From positions 1-7,361 of the forward strand of contig SKXS01000112.1 in assembly GCA_007128345.1 (NCBI GenBank): a DNA stretch of 7,361 nucleotides, written 5' to 3'. Shown in pieces: positions 1 through 6,970 of the stretch (within the stretch, counting starts at the first letter, position 1; each line of letters begins with the position of its first letter). The position numbers and the translations under genes are program-made. Source of the stretch: Spirochaetia bacterium. GTDB taxonomy: Bacteria > Spirochaetota > Spirochaetia > PWKH01. The notes beneath the pieces are model-generated. The model did no database searches. It saw nothing but the letters and a program-made list of their open reading frames with translations, and was not told the origin of the DNA.

Positions 1-2
1 AA

Positions 3-680
3 GATGCCAGGCAGCATTTTTATCACTTCTGCAAGGGCAAATGCGTGCTGCTGTTCATGGCAGAGGGCAACAAGCGTATTGCCGAGGCGACAGGTGCGGG
101 GATAGAGGAAGCGGTGGAGCAATTCCGTGACGGCATCGTGGAAGAGGTTCCCAGCGAATACATTGAGACCTGGTTTACCAATCTGAACTGGTCTCAGCAG
201 GATATTGATGACGAGTTTGAGGGTATGAAGGAAAACGACAGCCACGATGGGTTTACCACAGAGGTATCTGCAGACTGGGAAACTGTTCCTGTGTTGTACA
301 ACACGGTAATGAAGCGTATCCGCAGTGAATTTCCCCGGGCGCATGATCTGACTCTTCTGGGGGGACATTCATCTCACAGCTACATCAACGGCACGAACAT
401 GTACTTTGTCTATAACTACCGTATAAACTGTTCCCCCGAGGATGAAATGCGGGTGTATCACCATCCTATCCAGCGGATCATCGTGGAGGAGACTCTGAAG
501 GCCGGCGGTTCGATGTGCCATCACCACGGCATAGGGAAGTACCGCAATGAGTGGACTAAGGAGGAGCACGGTTCGGCATACTACATGCTTGAGAAGCTCA
601 AGGAAGCGTTTGATCCCGGCGGGATCATGAACTTCGGGACGATCTTCTACCAGGAAGAGGGCGCAAAGTTTCAGCGGTAG
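3..680 (+). CDS. FAD-binding oxidase, C-terminal part (alkyl-DHAP synthase / YgcU-like), 5'-truncated by window
   Basis: Partial gene. The reading frame is open to the left edge, so the GTG at 45 is an internal codon, not the start; 225 residues are visible and the N-terminal FAD-binding (PCMH-type) domain lies outside. What is seen is the FAD-linked oxidase C-terminal domain: a GGHSSHSYINGTNMYF segment, a YNYR segment, then AGGSMCHHHGIGKYR and the closing DPGGIMNFG. The triple His (codons 519-527) followed by G-(I/V)-G-K matches the active-site HHH motif of alkyl-dihydroxyacetonephosphate synthases, which distinguishes this branch from plain glycolate/lactate oxidases (GlcD). E. coli YgcU belongs to the same broad group. 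Inference: it is a cytosolic flavoenzyme oxidising a hydroxy-compound and passing electrons to the ETF encoded directly downstream. A role in ether-lipid synthesis is possible from the family, but the catabolic neighbours argue against it. Family assignment is confident; the substrate is unknown. Confidence 0.88.
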   Translation, partial: DARQHFYHFCKGKCVLLFMAEGNKRIAEATGAGIEEAVEQFRDGIVEEVPSEYIETWFTNLNWSQQDIDDEFEGMKENDSHDGFTTEVSADWETVPVLYNTVMKRIRSEFPRAHDLTLLGGHSSHSYINGTNMYFVYNYRINCSPEDEMRVYHHPIQRIIVEETLKAGGSMCHHHGIGKYRNEWTKEEHGSAYYMLEKLKEAFDPGGIMNFGTIFYQEEGAKFQR

Positions 681-688
681 CGCTGTTT

Positions 689-702
689 TCGGTATTTACC
701 GA
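689..702 (+). other. small intercistronic hairpin
   Basis: A perfect 5-bp inverted repeat (TCGGT / ACCGA) with an ATTT loop sits in the 42-base gap between the flavin oxidase and ETF beta. No U-tract follows, so it does not look like an intrinsic terminator. It could be an mRNA processing or stability element, or chance. Confidence 0.25.
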
Positions 703-722
703 TAACGGCCGAGGATGGGGCA

Positions 723-1523
723 ATGAACATTATCTGCTTAGTGAAACCTGTGCCGGACGTGGAGAATTTTTCCTACGACTATGAGCACCATGTGCTGCTC
801 AGGGACCGCGGATACCAGATCATCAATCCTGATGATGAAACAGCGGTTTCTGCAGCGTTTGACCTGAAGCAGCAGTTTCCTGGAAGCACCGTAGAAACGC
901 TCACCATGGCCCCTCCTGGCGCTAGGCCGTATTTGGAAGACCTGATCCGCAGGGGTGTTGACCGCGCTGTGCATATATCAGATCCGCTCTTTGCCGGAAG
1001 CGATACCTATGCAACCAGCGGTGTGCTTGCAAAATTCCTCATGGACCAGACCTACGATATCATACTCAGCGGAACCCAGACCCTTGACGGCGGAACTGCC
1101 CATATACCCGCCCAGGTAGCAGAGCTCCTGGGGATCCAGCACATCTCTGATGTCTCCCGCATTGACCGCATAGCACTGGAGGAGCAGACCGCTACAGTGA
1201 ATGTGGAAAGCGAGGACTCTCTGTACACATTTGAAATCGACCTGCCTGCAGTCCTGGGCATGGCCTATTCAGCACGGAACAGGCTTCCCTACATCCCGTA
1301 TGATGCCATCAATGAGGAGGTAGGCGGCAAGATGAAAACAGTCACCAATACGGACCTTGGCTTGGAGCGCAGCCGCGTCGGTCTTACGGGATCGATGACC
1401 CAGGTTCTCCGGGTTGAAGTGCATACCTATGCACGAAAAGAGATCCTCAGAGTGGGTACTGACGATGAGAGCATTGACCAGGTATATCAGTTCCTGGAAA
1501 AGAGAGGATTTCTTCAGCCATGA
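723..1523 (+). CDS. etfB: electron transfer flavoprotein subunit beta (FixA/YgcR-like)
   Basis: Beta subunit of an electron transfer flavoprotein, which with the alpha subunit carries electrons from a flavin dehydrogenase to an acceptor in the cytosol. At 266 residues it is of normal length. Visible family features are the N-terminal KPVPD segment, INPDDETAVSAA near residues 34-45, the TMAPPGARPYLEDLIRRGVDRA stretch in shortened agreement with the family, GSDTYAT, the loop SGTQTLDGGTAHIPAQVAE (residues 116-134), and E-x-DLPAVLGM near the family signature. The DG-x-TA loop resembles NAD-binding/bifurcating and FixA-type ETFs more than the DDDC-type loop of mitochondrial-like, AMP-binding ETFs; this comparison is from memory. 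The ATG at 723 is preceded by GAGG at 711-714 and GGGG at 717-720 as a purine-rich ribosome site. It overlaps the next gene by four bases (ATGA). E. coli YgcR is a plausible counterpart. Confidence 0.93.
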   Translation: MNIICLVKPVPDVENFSYDYEHHVLLRDRGYQIINPDDETAVSAAFDLKQQFPGSTVETLTMAPPGARPYLEDLIRRGVDRAVHISDPLFAGSDTYATSGVLAKFLMDQTYDIILSGTQTLDGGTAHIPAQVAELLGIQHISDVSRIDRIALEEQTATVNVESEDSLYTFEIDLPAVLGMAYSARNRLPYIPYDAINEEVGGKMKTVTNTDLGLERSRVGLTGSMTQVLRVEVHTYARKEILRVGTDDESIDQVYQFLEKRGFLQP

Positions 1524-2533
1524 AGCGGGTGCTTATCTACATAGATCAGGATGCCATCGAGGAATCCCTCGATCTCCTTGAAGCAGCAGAACAGATGTAC
1601 GGTGCTGATTCCTATACCGCATACGGGCTTTCTGTCGGTTCTGCCTGCAGCCGGGCGGAAGGCATAGTAGATCACCTCCTTGTGATTGACGCTGAGAAGA
1701 TGAGCAGTTACGATGTGCAGAACATCACGGCATGTATTGATGAGCTGCACGGATCATACCGCTTCAATGCAGTATTGTTTCCTGCAACTCTGTTCGGTCG
1801 GATGATCGCACCGCGTGCTGCTGTCAGGCTCCGTGCGGGACTAGTGGCGGAAGTGACGGAGGTTCATCATAGGGGTAATGACATTCTGCTTGTGCGTCCA
1901 GCTTTCAGCGGACGCATGCTCGCCGGGATTATCACCAAGGGGGACGGACCAGTGATGATGACAGTGCGGAATAATACGTTTACCCGCAGAAAACGCGTTC
2001 GAAAGGACACGGAAATACATGTCGTGCATCCGTCCTGCAGTTCCCCTCCCGGGGTCCGCCTGATTGAGCATCGCAGAAAGGAAGCCGTACAGGACATACG
2101 GGAGAGCGATGTGCTGGTTGCAGGAGGGGGCGGAGTTATGCGCCACATCGAGCAGTTGGAAGATCTTGCCCGGGAGCTCAATGGGATGACGGCAGCCAGT
2201 AGACGGGTTGTCGACAGCGGTCGGGCTCCGAGGCATATCCAGGTAGGCCAGTCAGGAAAGACCGTCAGCCCCAAGCTCTATATAGCGATCGGCATCTCAG
2301 GGTCGATCCAGCACGCAGTAGGTCTGAAAAACGCTGAATGCATCATCTCGGTGAACTCCGATCCGTATGCGCCGATCTGCGCCCTCGCAGATATTGTCGT
2401 CATAGGCGACGGAATGGAGTTCATACAAGGCCTGCTGAAGAAAATCAGGGAACATCGCACAGCTTCCAGCGAAAATGGATTCCCTGAAGCGAAGGAGTAT
2501 AGAGGCAATCTTCCCGGCAATGGAGGAAGGTAA
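1520..2533 (+). CDS. etfA: electron transfer flavoprotein subunit alpha (FixB/YgcQ-like)
   Basis: Alpha subunit of the ETF, partner of the gene just upstream; 337 residues. The N-terminal half is the divergent ETF alpha/beta fold. The C-terminal FAD-binding domain is well preserved: GGGGV (202-206), ASRRVVDSG (S227, R228), VGQSGK (G243-K247), LYIAIGISGSIQH (GISGSIQH at 258-265), then NSDPYAPI. The family signature ending [IV]-x-A-[IV]-N reads I-I-S-V-N here, a conservative Ala to Ser change. These residues should hold the electron-carrying alpha-FAD. The protein ends in an unusual polar tail of about 25 residues after the last predicted helix (GLLKKIREH), whose final codons double as the ribosome site of the next gene. 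The start ATG overlaps the ETF beta stop (ATGA) and the stop TAA shares a base with the next ATG, so translation of the three genes is probably coupled. Confidence 0.93.
   Translation: MKRVLIYIDQDAIEESLDLLEAAEQMYGADSYTAYGLSVGSACSRAEGIVDHLLVIDAEKMSSYDVQNITACIDELHGSYRFNAVLFPATLFGRMIAPRAAVRLRAGLVAEVTEVHHRGNDILLVRPAFSGRMLAGIITKGDGPVMMTVRNNTFTRRKRVRKDTEIHVVHPSCSSPPGVRLIEHRRKEAVQDIRESDVLVAGGGGVMRHIEQLEDLARELNGMTAASRRVVDSGRAPRHIQVGQSGKTVSPKLYIAIGISGSIQHAVGLKNAECIISVNSDPYAPICALADIVVIGDGMEFIQGLLKKIREHRTASSENGFPEAKEYRGNLPGNGGR
2522..2530 (+). promoter_or_regulatory. ribosome binding site of the SDR gene, inside the end of etfA
   Basis: GGAGGAAGG lies in the last codons of ETF alpha, with GGAGG ending six bases before the ATG at 2533. 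It fixes the SDR start at 2533 rather than at the in-frame ATG at 2554 and supports translational coupling across the TAATG junction. Confidence 0.75.
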
Positions 2534-3309
2534 TGAATATCTCGGAATTCAACATGGATTTTTTCTCTCTGAGAGGAAAGAACGCGATCGTGACCGGCGG
2601 AAACACCGGACTGGGGCAGGCGTTTTCCCTTGCACTGGCAAAAGCAGGGGCAAACGTGATGATGCCAAGCATTATGCCTGATGATCTCGGGTTTGTCCGA
2701 TCGGTCGAAGCAGAAGGAGTCAAGGCGATCTCCGTGCAGGCGGACCTCACCGAACCGGATATGCCGGAGCAGATAGTTGCACAGTGTGAGAGGACGCTGG
2801 GTTCAGTAGACATTCTTGTCAACTGCGCCGGCATCGGTTTGAATAATGATTTCCATGCGTATTCACGAAATGAATGGAATCCGATGGTGCAGGTGAACCT
2901 TACTTCGGCGTTTGAGATCTCTCACAAAGCGGCCTTGCGCATGATGGAGCAAAAGAGCGGCAAGATTATCAACGTCTGTTCGTTGTACAGCTTCCTTGGC
3001 GGACAGGGATCCGTAGCATATGCTGCAACCAAGCATGGCCTTGCCGGGCTCACCAAAGCTCTCTGTGATGAGCTTGCGCAATACAACATACAGGTGAACG
3101 GCATCGCCCCGGGCTATTTCAAAACAAAAGTAACCGAACGTACAAGAAGCAATCCCGAAAGACATGCATGGGTCATCGCACATACGCCTGAAGGGAGGTG
3201 GGGTGACCCCGCCGATCTGATGGGAACCATTGTCTTCCTGGCCAGCAGGGCCTCGCAGTTTGTCAACGGGCATATTCTGGTGGTGGACGGCGGGTTTATC
3301 ACACGATGA
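2533..3309 (+). CDS. SDR family oxidoreductase (KduD / gluconate 5-dehydrogenase / YgcW-like)
   Basis: Classical short-chain dehydrogenase of 258 residues, a cytosolic NAD(P)-dependent enzyme interconverting an alcohol and a ketone on a sugar-type substrate. Seen in the sequence: TGGNTGLG (21-28) nucleotide-binding glycine motif, NCAG (97-100), N122, S150, Y163-x3-K167 as the catalytic tetrad, then APGY and the C-terminal GRWGDPADLMG...FVNG...VDGG block. The opening FSLRGKNAIVTG and that C-terminal block closely resemble 2-deoxy-D-gluconate 3-dehydrogenase (KduD) and gluconate 5-dehydrogenase. The end of beta-strand 2 (MMPSIM) lacks both the acidic residue typical of NAD and the Arg typical of NADP enzymes, so cofactor choice is undecided. 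It shares one base with the ETF alpha stop. E. coli YgcW, an SDR beside an ETF and a sugar kinase, is the likely functional counterpart. Family confident; substrate unknown. Confidence 0.92.
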   Translation: MNISEFNMDFFSLRGKNAIVTGGNTGLGQAFSLALAKAGANVMMPSIMPDDLGFVRSVEAEGVKAISVQADLTEPDMPEQIVAQCERTLGSVDILVNCAGIGLNNDFHAYSRNEWNPMVQVNLTSAFEISHKAALRMMEQKSGKIINVCSLYSFLGGQGSVAYAATKHGLAGLTKALCDELAQYNIQVNGIAPGYFKTKVTERTRSNPERHAWVIAHTPEGRWGDPADLMGTIVFLASRASQFVNGHILVVDGGFITR

Positions 3310-3369
3310 GATGAAGGACAATCAACGATCGGCACGGCCTTCAGCGCATGCAGACAGGAGCGTTACAAG

Positions 3370-4803
3370 ATGCAGGAAAAGTATTGTATTGGGGTAGACA
3401 GCGGCTCGCAAAGTACGAAGATCTATATAATCAATCAGAGGGGGGAAGTGGTATGCAGCGCTGTACAGCCTCTTCGTCCTGTAATTGCCCGTCAGCCCGG
3501 CTGGGTAGAACATCCGGATGATGATCTCTGGGATAGCCTCAAGACAGCGCTGCAGCGATTGTTTGAAGCATTCGAAGGGAATAAGGAGGACATCCTCGGC
3601 ATGGGACTATGCGCGATTCGCTGCTGCCGTGTCTTTCTTAAGTCCGACGGCTTACTGGCTGCTCCTGTGATGAGCTGGATGGATGTACGGGCCTACGAAC
3701 CGTTCCAGGATGAACCGGGAATCGCGTACACCGGGTCCACTTCAGGGTACCTCACATTCAGATTGACAGGTGAACTGAAGGACACCATAGCAAATGCCTA
3801 TCAGCAGCAGTTTCCCACCGATATGGAGCGATGGACATGGTCGGAAGATCCCAAGCGTTACGATGCATGCGGAATTCCCCGGGAAAAACTGCTTGATATC
3901 CACCTTCCCGGTAAAATCCTCGGTTATGTGACCGCAGAGGCAGCGGCGGAAACAGGCCTGCCTCAAGGGCTGCCGGTTGTATCTACTGCCAATGACAAGG
4001 CAGTTGAAGCTCTGGGCTCAGGGCTAATTGATTTACGTGCCGGGCTGCTGTCACTCGGCACCTATATCACATCGATGGTGATGGGCATGGAATACCGTCC
4101 TGCTGCGGAAAACTATTTCACCAATCTTTCTTCAGTGCCGTATCGGTATCTCTATGAAAGCAGCGGAATTCGCGGCGGTATGTGGCATATATCCTGGTTC
4201 AAGGAGCTGATCGGAGATGAATTTGCCGGTAAAGCCGAAGCATATGGACTTTCCGCTGAGGAGCTGCTTGAGCAGGAGGCTTCCCTGGTGAGCGTTGGAT
4301 CGGATGGTCTGATGATTATGCCTGACTGGCTGGCACCGTCCGAAGAACTCTTCAAGAAAGGGGTGATGATCGGATTTAACCAGCAGCATACCCGCGGCCA
4401 TATCTACAGGGCACTCATGGAAGCGATTGCCATGAGGATGAAGAACTTCTTCGATGCCATGACCAGGGAGATCGGCATGGTTCCTGAAAAGCTCATCGTC
4501 TGCGGTGGAGGCTCCAACAGCAAGCTGTTTATGCAGATCGTTGCCGATGTATTCGGCATCAGAGCAGTGCGCAATGTTGTCAATGGCGCAGCTGCGCTTG
4601 GTTCAGCAGTATCTGCAGCTGTTGCAACCGGCTTGTACCAGGATTATGAGGAAGCTGTCAGTGCAATGGTGCACGAGCAAGATGTGTTTTTCCCTGACAA
4701 CACACATAAGGAAGTCTATGCACGGCTCAATGAATCAGCATACAGCAAGCTGCCCCATATGCTGGAGGATACGCTCAAGACAATGCATGATGCGTACCGC
4801 TGA
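3370..4803 (+). CDS. FGGY-family carbohydrate kinase (YgcE / xylulokinase-like)
   Basis: ATP-dependent sugar or polyol kinase of 477 residues in the ASKHA fold, probably acting on the product or substrate of the dehydrogenases upstream. Visible: the phosphate-1 loop VDSGSQSTK (D10, G12, K17); GWVEHPDDDLW; SWMDVR (102-107), the usual sugar-contact segment; GYLTFRLTG (126-134); the probable catalytic base D209 in TANDKA; LSLGTY; a near-match to the second FGGY signature in GVMIGFNQQHTRGHIYRALME; and the adenosine loop CGGGSNSK (378-385). Only 19 residues separate R107 from Y127, whereas xylulokinases, as I recall them, carry some 45-50 there including the P-x-K-LLW motif, so the substrate lid is shortened. 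The start at 3370 has AGGAG at 3356-3360, nine bases upstream. It follows the SDR after a 60-base gap with no terminator seen, so it is probably in the same operon. The exact sugar cannot be told. Confidence 0.92.
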   Translation: MQEKYCIGVDSGSQSTKIYIINQRGEVVCSAVQPLRPVIARQPGWVEHPDDDLWDSLKTALQRLFEAFEGNKEDILGMGLCAIRCCRVFLKSDGLLAAPVMSWMDVRAYEPFQDEPGIAYTGSTSGYLTFRLTGELKDTIANAYQQQFPTDMERWTWSEDPKRYDACGIPREKLLDIHLPGKILGYVTAEAAAETGLPQGLPVVSTANDKAVEALGSGLIDLRAGLLSLGTYITSMVMGMEYRPAAENYFTNLSSVPYRYLYESSGIRGGMWHISWFKELIGDEFAGKAEAYGLSAEELLEQEASLVSVGSDGLMIMPDWLAPSEELFKKGVMIGFNQQHTRGHIYRALMEAIAMRMKNFFDAMTREIGMVPEKLIVCGGGSNSKLFMQIVADVFGIRAVRNVVNGAAALGSAVSAAVATGLYQDYEEAVSAMVHEQDVFFPDNTHKEVYARLNESAYSKLPHMLEDTLKTMHDAYR

Positions 4804-5288
4804 CCGGTGTCCTGCCTGAATATGCTGGATCCTTACCAGCCTTATGCTTTCGCGCGGTATTCCTGTCCTGGAGGAGCTGAGTCTCCGTGCTACGTTTGTT
4901 TTACTGGATTAAGCAATGAGGATCAACGATGAGATTATGGTGCATCCCTATCGTGACTTTCGTAATCAACTATGATGACACACCTGTTGAGTAGTACATC
5001 AGGATAGCAACTGCCCCATGTGAAGAACATGCCTGACGATACTGCGGTATGATGAACGCAGGAACTCGATCTGAACTATTATACATACATACTGACACAC
5101 ATGACTGTATCATCCTGCATTTACTTTCTGCAAGTGCGGATTGCTGCACAGGGGGAAAGGAGCTCCTGATACCGGCAGGCTGCATTACCCTTTCATACGG
5201 TGCCCCCTGGCCTTAGGGCAATACATCTGGTAAAGTGTACATTCATAGCTGCCCGGATTGTCCTCATGACGGTCGATTGGAGATGCGC
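4804..5288. other. 485-base intergenic region without a credible gene
   Basis: All frames are broken or lack family resemblance. Two weak inverted repeats follow the kinase: GCTGG/CCAGC at 4824-4840 (7-base loop) and GGAG/CTCC at 4873-4886 (6-base loop), the latter followed by a T-rich but interrupted stretch (4891-4902). Either could contribute to transcript ending but neither is a convincing intrinsic terminator. CATGT/ACATG (5017-5031) forms another 5-bp stem. TATGAT at 5048-5053 resembles a -10 box but has no -35 partner at suitable distance. The promoter of the downstream gene presumably lies here, but I cannot place it. Confidence 0.6.
5201..5220. promoter_or_regulatory. imperfect inverted repeat upstream of the Wzi-like gene
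   Basis: TGCCC and GGGCA arms (5 bp, 10-base loop) lie 68 bases before the chosen start of the downstream gene. This may be an operator or leader hairpin, or chance; there is no support beyond symmetry and position. Confidence 0.2.
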
Positions 5289-6962
5289 ATGAAAAAAGTG
5301 CTGGTTATCGCATGCATAGCGGCTGTTGCCCTCCAGGCTGCTGCAAGCCCGCTGTCCCGTATCTACAGTGCGGATGATGAACTCTACAGGCATATCGAAC
5401 TGCTTTCCATAGCCGCAGGGATAGTACCGCCTTCTTCTGCATCTCCATGGAGCGGCTACGAACTTGCCATGCACCTGGAGCGGATTGACCATAGGGCGCT
5501 CACTCAGCAGGGAAGGAGTCTGTACGAGGCCTCAACTGATGCACTGCACCTCTGGAACAAACCGTATCCCCACAAGGCCCGGATCTCCCTGACTCCTGAG
5601 ATATACCTGAATGTGAACGGCCATGAACAGATGACCTACCGTGACTGGGGATATGATGTCTCATACCGCAGGCCCTTTGCGTATCTGGAAGCTGAAGCAG
5701 TATTGGGCGAGCGTTTCTACAGCGTCTTTTCTGCAGAGGCCAGAAAGGAGGTCAAGCACATGCTCCCTGATCCCGGAGAGCAGAACCTAGGGTTCGGAAG
5801 CTTCAGCAGCAATATCGTCTTTTCTCCTGAATATGTGGAGTATGCGTTCCCCTACAAGGCTTTTGCAGGTACGGCAACTGATTCTCTGACTTTTCTGGCT
5901 GGGAGGGATACCCTTTCGTGGGGTCGGGGCAATACGGGGAATCTCTTCATAGGAGACCATGCCCCGTACCATGATTTCATCTCATTTCGTGCATACGGTG
6001 ATGTGATCAGCTACCGCTTTCTCACTATGCAGTTCGATGAACTGGACAAGCTTGGGAGGAGCAGGGAGTTTCATATATCAGAGCAGAACCTCAGGCTGTT
6101 TGTCGCCCACAGGCTGGAAGCCCAGCTTTCTCCGAGGCTTTCTGCAGCAGTCACCGAAGGTGCGCTCTTCTACACCAGCCGTCTTGATCTGAGGCTGGTC
6201 AGTCCCGTGATGCTGATGCACAACTTCATGAACTATGATGAGTTGAAGAATTTCTTCCATTTTGATATCGACTATATCCTGGCCCCGGGACTGCTGGCAT
6301 ACGGCCAGTTCTTTCTCGATCAGTACCAGCTGCCAGTTGAGGTAGAGAAGTACCGTGAAGGAGATATCCTCCCTAATGCCTTCGGCTTGCTCGGCGGCAT
6401 CCAACTGGCAAAACCTGCAGGTGCCGGTTACATAACCGGATACGCTGAAGCTGTGCTGACCTCCACCTATCTGTACCTGCGCAGGAATATCGGAGAAGAT
6501 GATGACATCAACACCAAGCACTATACGACAGACCATTGGAATCTCGACCTGGTGCAGGGGACGAACATCGGGGGAGTGAGGGGAACCAGTTTTCTCGGAT
6601 ACAGGTGGGGACCCGATTCCGTGTTTACGGCTGTGCAGATCGGGTATGAAGTGCCAAGGCGCTTCAGCATCCATGGTGAGGTGCTTTTCGGTATCCAGGG
6701 TGAGCAGGGGCTCCTGGTTGAGGGAAAGACCCAGCTGGTCCCGACGGGAAAGGAGCATCTGAACCAGATATTCCCTTCAGGAACTGTCGAGTACCGGCTT
6801 ACAGGCGGTGTTTCAGGAGAACTCAACCTTAGGGGGGTGCCCGCTGTCCTCTATGGCAAGGTGCATGCAGTGAACCGCTGGTTTGTCCGTGAGAATCAGC
6901 GGGAGCATGTACTCGATCTGCAGGTCAGCGCGGGAGCTCAGGTGAGCCTGCATGTGTTCTAA
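5289..6962 (+). CDS. capsule assembly Wzi family protein, probable outer-membrane beta-barrel
   Basis: Exported protein of 557 residues. The start at ATG 5289 is chosen because TTGGAG (5277-5282) lies six bases upstream and it places a clean signal peptide at the N-terminus (MKK, hydrophobic residues 4-15, probable cleavage after A17-A-A19). The in-frame ATG at 5283 and GTG at 5235 would add a polar leader before the signal. The mature part opens with a helical segment typical of the Wzi family (SADDELYRHIELLSIAAGIVP), then many short alternating strands rich in Tyr and Phe. The core block GRDTLSWGRGNTGNLFIGD (W211-G-R-G214) matches the family's W-G-x-G region. It ends in a strand with terminal Phe (AQVSLHVF), the usual beta-signal for outer-membrane barrel insertion. 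E. coli Wzi is a lectin anchoring group 1 capsule; members elsewhere lack a proven role. No capsule genes are visible nearby, so binding of a surface glycan is inference. Confidence 0.82.
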   Translation: MKKVLVIACIAAVALQAAASPLSRIYSADDELYRHIELLSIAAGIVPPSSASPWSGYELAMHLERIDHRALTQQGRSLYEASTDALHLWNKPYPHKARISLTPEIYLNVNGHEQMTYRDWGYDVSYRRPFAYLEAEAVLGERFYSVFSAEARKEVKHMLPDPGEQNLGFGSFSSNIVFSPEYVEYAFPYKAFAGTATDSLTFLAGRDTLSWGRGNTGNLFIGDHAPYHDFISFRAYGDVISYRFLTMQFDELDKLGRSREFHISEQNLRLFVAHRLEAQLSPRLSAAVTEGALFYTSRLDLRLVSPVMLMHNFMNYDELKNFFHFDIDYILAPGLLAYGQFFLDQYQLPVEVEKYREGDILPNAFGLLGGIQLAKPAGAGYITGYAEAVLTSTYLYLRRNIGEDDDINTKHYTTDHWNLDLVQGTNIGGVRGTSFLGYRWGPDSVFTAVQIGYEVPRRFSIHGEVLFGIQGEQGLLVEGKTQLVPTGKEHLNQIFPSGTVEYRLTGGVSGELNLRGVPAVLYGKVHAVNRWFVRENQREHVLDLQVSAGAQVSLHVF

Positions 6963-6970
6963 ATGTGTTC
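6952..6970. repeat. 8-base direct repeat spanning the convergent stop codons
   Basis: ATGTGTTC occurs at 6952-6959 and again at 6963-6970, an 11-base period. The first copy ends the Wzi-like reading frame, the TAA lies between the copies, and the second copy holds most of the methyltransferase stop (reverse strand). It is probably a small local duplication; function not evident. Confidence 0.4.

Noticed and set aside
1841..2274. Long reverse-strand ORFs across ETF alpha
   Set aside because: They are antisense to the well-conserved FAD-binding domain and show no motif of their own.
4824..4886. Rho-independent terminator after the kinase gene
   Set aside because: Stems of 4-5 bp and no uninterrupted U-tract; mentioned only as weak inverted repeats.
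3321..4930. Nine-base repeat ATCAACGAT at 3321-3329 and 4922-4930, both after gene ends
   Set aside because: Nine-base matches are expected many times by chance in a window of this size; no further similarity around them.
4970..5185. 71-codon reverse-strand ORF in the intergenic gap
   Set aside because: Translation shows no family motif, no ribosome site was evident, and composition is unlike the neighbouring genes.
5049..5216. 55-codon + strand ORF in the intergenic gap starting at a double ATG
   Set aside because: No ribosome site upstream, several Cys and no recognisable family; the frame upstream of it is broken by stops, so it looks like chance.
5289..5315. Possible lipobox V-I-A-C at residues 6-9 of the Wzi-like protein
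   Set aside because: The hydrophobic stretch before the Cys would be only about five residues and hydrophobicity continues well past it; an ordinary signal peptidase site after A19 fits better.
6078..6758. 226-codon reverse-strand ORF inside the Wzi-like gene
   Set aside because: It lies wholly antisense to a gene with signal peptide and family motifs; its translation has no domain character, so it is a shadow.
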